Source: Acidimicrobiia bacterium (GTDB lineage Bacteria; Actinomycetota; Acidimicrobiia; Spongiisociales; ZC4RG35). Taken from it: a DNA stretch of 13,957 nucleotides. Shown piece after piece: positions 13,147 through 13,957 of this stretch. Below the pieces are notes generated by a model. The model had not been told where the DNA came from. It ran no database searches and saw only the letters and a list, made by a program, of their open reading frames with translations. A program made the translations under genes and the position numbers. The first letter of the stretch is position 1. Each line of letters opens with the position of its first letter. The stretch lies in assembly GCA_009377735.1 (NCBI GenBank), contig WHTL01000069.1, positions 1-13,957 of the forward strand, in the 5' to 3' direction.

Positions 13147-13839
13147 CTCCTCTTCTTTCCGTGCTTCAGCCCATCCGATCATGGAGATCCCGGCAACAAA
13201 CAGTCCGGTAGCCGCGATGACAAGGTTCCGGGTCTTCACACCGGTATAAGGCAGCGTGGTGGGATCATCGTCGTTCGATGCCACCAGGACCGTCGTGGTC
13301 GTGGGATCGGTCGTCGTTGTGGTCTCCGGGGCGGTTGTGGTGGTGACTTCCGATGCTGGCGGTGCTGGGGTCGTTGTCGTGGTCGGCTGGTTCGGGGTCG
13401 GCTGCGTCGTAGTCGTCGAGGTGACCGGGACCGACGGCGGGGTGTTGGGCGGCACGGTCGTGGTCGTCGTATCCGGGACCGTCGTTGTGGTCGTTTCCGG
13501 TACCGTCGTGGTCGTAGTCGTTTCCGGTACCGTCGTGGTCGTAGTCGTTTCCGGTACCGTCGTGGTCGTAGTCTCCGGGACCGTGGTCGACGTGGTGGTG
13601 CTCGACGTCGTCGTATCCGGGACCGTGGTCGACGTGGTCGACGTGGTAGTGCTCGAAGTCGTAGTCTCCGGGACCGTGGTCGAGGTGGTCGAGGTAGTCG
13701 AAGTCGTAGACGTCGACTGGTCGCCTTGGACGCCGTCGTCCGGCGTTTCAGCCAAAGCGGCTGGGGCGATGGTGACTAATGCCAACACGAAGACGGTTAG
13801 CAGGAACGATGCGCGACGCGCACTATCTGGTACATGCAT
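13144..13839 (-). CDS. Thr/Pro-rich LPXTG-anchored surface protein
   Basis: This is a 231-residue predicted cell-wall protein. A signal peptide covers 1-30 (ARRASFLLTVFVLALV, likely cut after PAALA). Residues of about 40-185 are almost wholly Thr with Ser, Val-Pro and Glu/Asp spacers, in repeated TTTTTVPE-like units that suggest an extended, perhaps O-glycosylated stalk. No folded domain is visible. At 196-200 stands LPYTG, a sortase recognition motif, followed by a hydrophobic helix (NLVIAATGLFVAGISMIGW) and the short tail AEARKEEE, which has few basic residues for a stop-transfer tail. ATG 13839 is preferred: AGGGAG lies 9 nt upstream and the signal peptide starts there; a GTG at 13872 would extend the frame by 11 residues. 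No sortase gene is in the window. It may be a spacer-like wall protein; function unknown. Confidence 0.85.
   Translation of the reverse strand: MHVPDSARRASFLLTVFVLALVTIAPAALAETPDDGVQGDQSTSTTSTTSTTSTTVPETTTSSTTTSTTSTTVPDTTTSSTTTSTTVPETTTTTVPETTTTTTVPETTTTTTVPETTTTTVPDTTTTTVPPNTPPSVPVTSTTTTQPTPNQPTTTTTPAPPASEVTTTTAPETTTTTDPTTTTVLVASNDDDPTTLPYTGVKTRNLVIAATGLFVAGISMIGWAEARKEEE
13499..13552 (-). repeat. Two identical 27-bp tandem units in the surface-protein gene
   Basis: Two exact 27-bp copies (13499-13525 and 13526-13552), each nine codons encoding ETTTTTTVP, are flanked by partial copies on both sides. A second family of longer units beginning TCCGGGACCGTGGTCGACG lies at about 13576-13680. The in-frame unit length allows copy-number change without breaking the reading frame. 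Confidence 0.85.
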
Positions 13840-13886
13840 TTCGGTCCACTCCCTGGATCCGACGAACTCCACTCTTACTTTGTGGT

Positions 13887-13917
13887 ATCTTAGCAGCTAA
13901 CGACGGCCGCAAGTCAA
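13887..13917 (-). promoter_or_regulatory. Promoter of the surface-protein gene
   Basis: On the minus strand TTGACT (13912-13917) and TAAGAT (13887-13892) are separated by 19 bp. Transcription would begin near 13880, giving a leader of about 40 nt with AGGGAG before ATG 13839. The small palindrome TTAGCAGCTAA (13890-13900) overlaps the -10 box and could be an operator. Confidence 0.5.
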
Positions 13918-13943
13918 GTTATATCGAAAGGTCGTCTCATCCA

Positions 13944-13957
13944 ATGAATAAACCAAC
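13944..13957 (+). CDS. Possible start of a divergent gene, cut by the window end
   Basis: ATG 13944 begins MNKPT and runs off the window. A GAAAGG stretch lies 12 nt upstream, which is far for a ribosome site. TTATAT (13919-13924) could serve as a -10 box, making the region a divergent promoter. Five residues do not allow identification; HU-type DNA-binding proteins often begin MNK, but this is only compatible, not evidence. Confidence 0.3.

Noticed and set aside
13256..13900. Long plus-strand ORF very rich in Val and Gly
   Set aside because: It is the antisense of the Thr/Pro repeat gene; ACC/ACG/ACT codons read backwards give GGT/CGT/AGT patterns, and the minus strand has signal peptide, LPYTG motif and promoter.

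Overview
The window reads as chromosomal DNA of a GC-rich actinobacterium (Actinomycetota). The evidence is a GuaB3-type IMP dehydrogenase paralogue next to guaA, a Thr/Pro-rich LPXTG-type surface protein, an LtrA family protein, and several genes whose ATG lies 6-7 nt after a TANNNT -10 box (leaderless transcripts). The very Thr-rich 'TTTTTVPE' surface protein would suit Acidimicrobiia or relatives, but that placement is a guess.

Left part (1-4937). This part looks scarred. A cation-efflux (CDF) gene at 66 keeps only about its first 80 codons and runs into a sodium/calcium exchanger-like gene (320-1258) with visibly lower GC3. After 286 bp with no gene, a minus-strand cluster holds an N-terminally truncated acyl-CoA synthetase (ANL family), an isopropylmalate/isocitrate dehydrogenase family enzyme and an acyl-CoA dehydrogenase, with 10-nt spacing and then an 8-nt overlap. 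Head-to-head with the truncated synthetase lies the C-terminal part of a glyoxalase/VOC gene. Both have lost their 5' parts at about 4440-4500, as if one deletion removed a divergent promoter region. Directly after the VOC stop is an 18-codon N-terminal remnant of a flavodoxin-like NAD(P)H oxidoreductase. So three truncation points occur in under 5 kb, from genuine deletions or assembly chimerism.

Middle part (4912-9994). An FAD-dependent amine/amino-acid oxidase-like gene (plus) converges on, and overlaps by 30 bp, a major facilitator transporter (minus). GMP synthase guaA and a GuaB3 family protein form a minus-strand pair with an ATGA overlap; this is the guanine-nucleotide block.

Right part (10048-13957). 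A CPBP intramembrane protease and an LtrA family membrane protein are on the plus strand, each from its own apparent leaderless promoter. trpS (minus) converges on the latter. Between trpS and the surface-protein gene lies the most interesting element: a 12-residue leader ORF with tandem Trp codons (MIVGRNWWRTSM), alternative RNA pairings, then a 12-bp perfect hairpin followed by a T-rich run just before the trpS ribosome binding site. This has the layout of a ribosome-mediated transcription attenuator that would raise tryptophanyl-tRNA synthetase when charged tRNA-Trp is scarce. The window closes with the divergent start of another gene. I saw no tRNA, rRNA, CRISPR array or insertion sequence.
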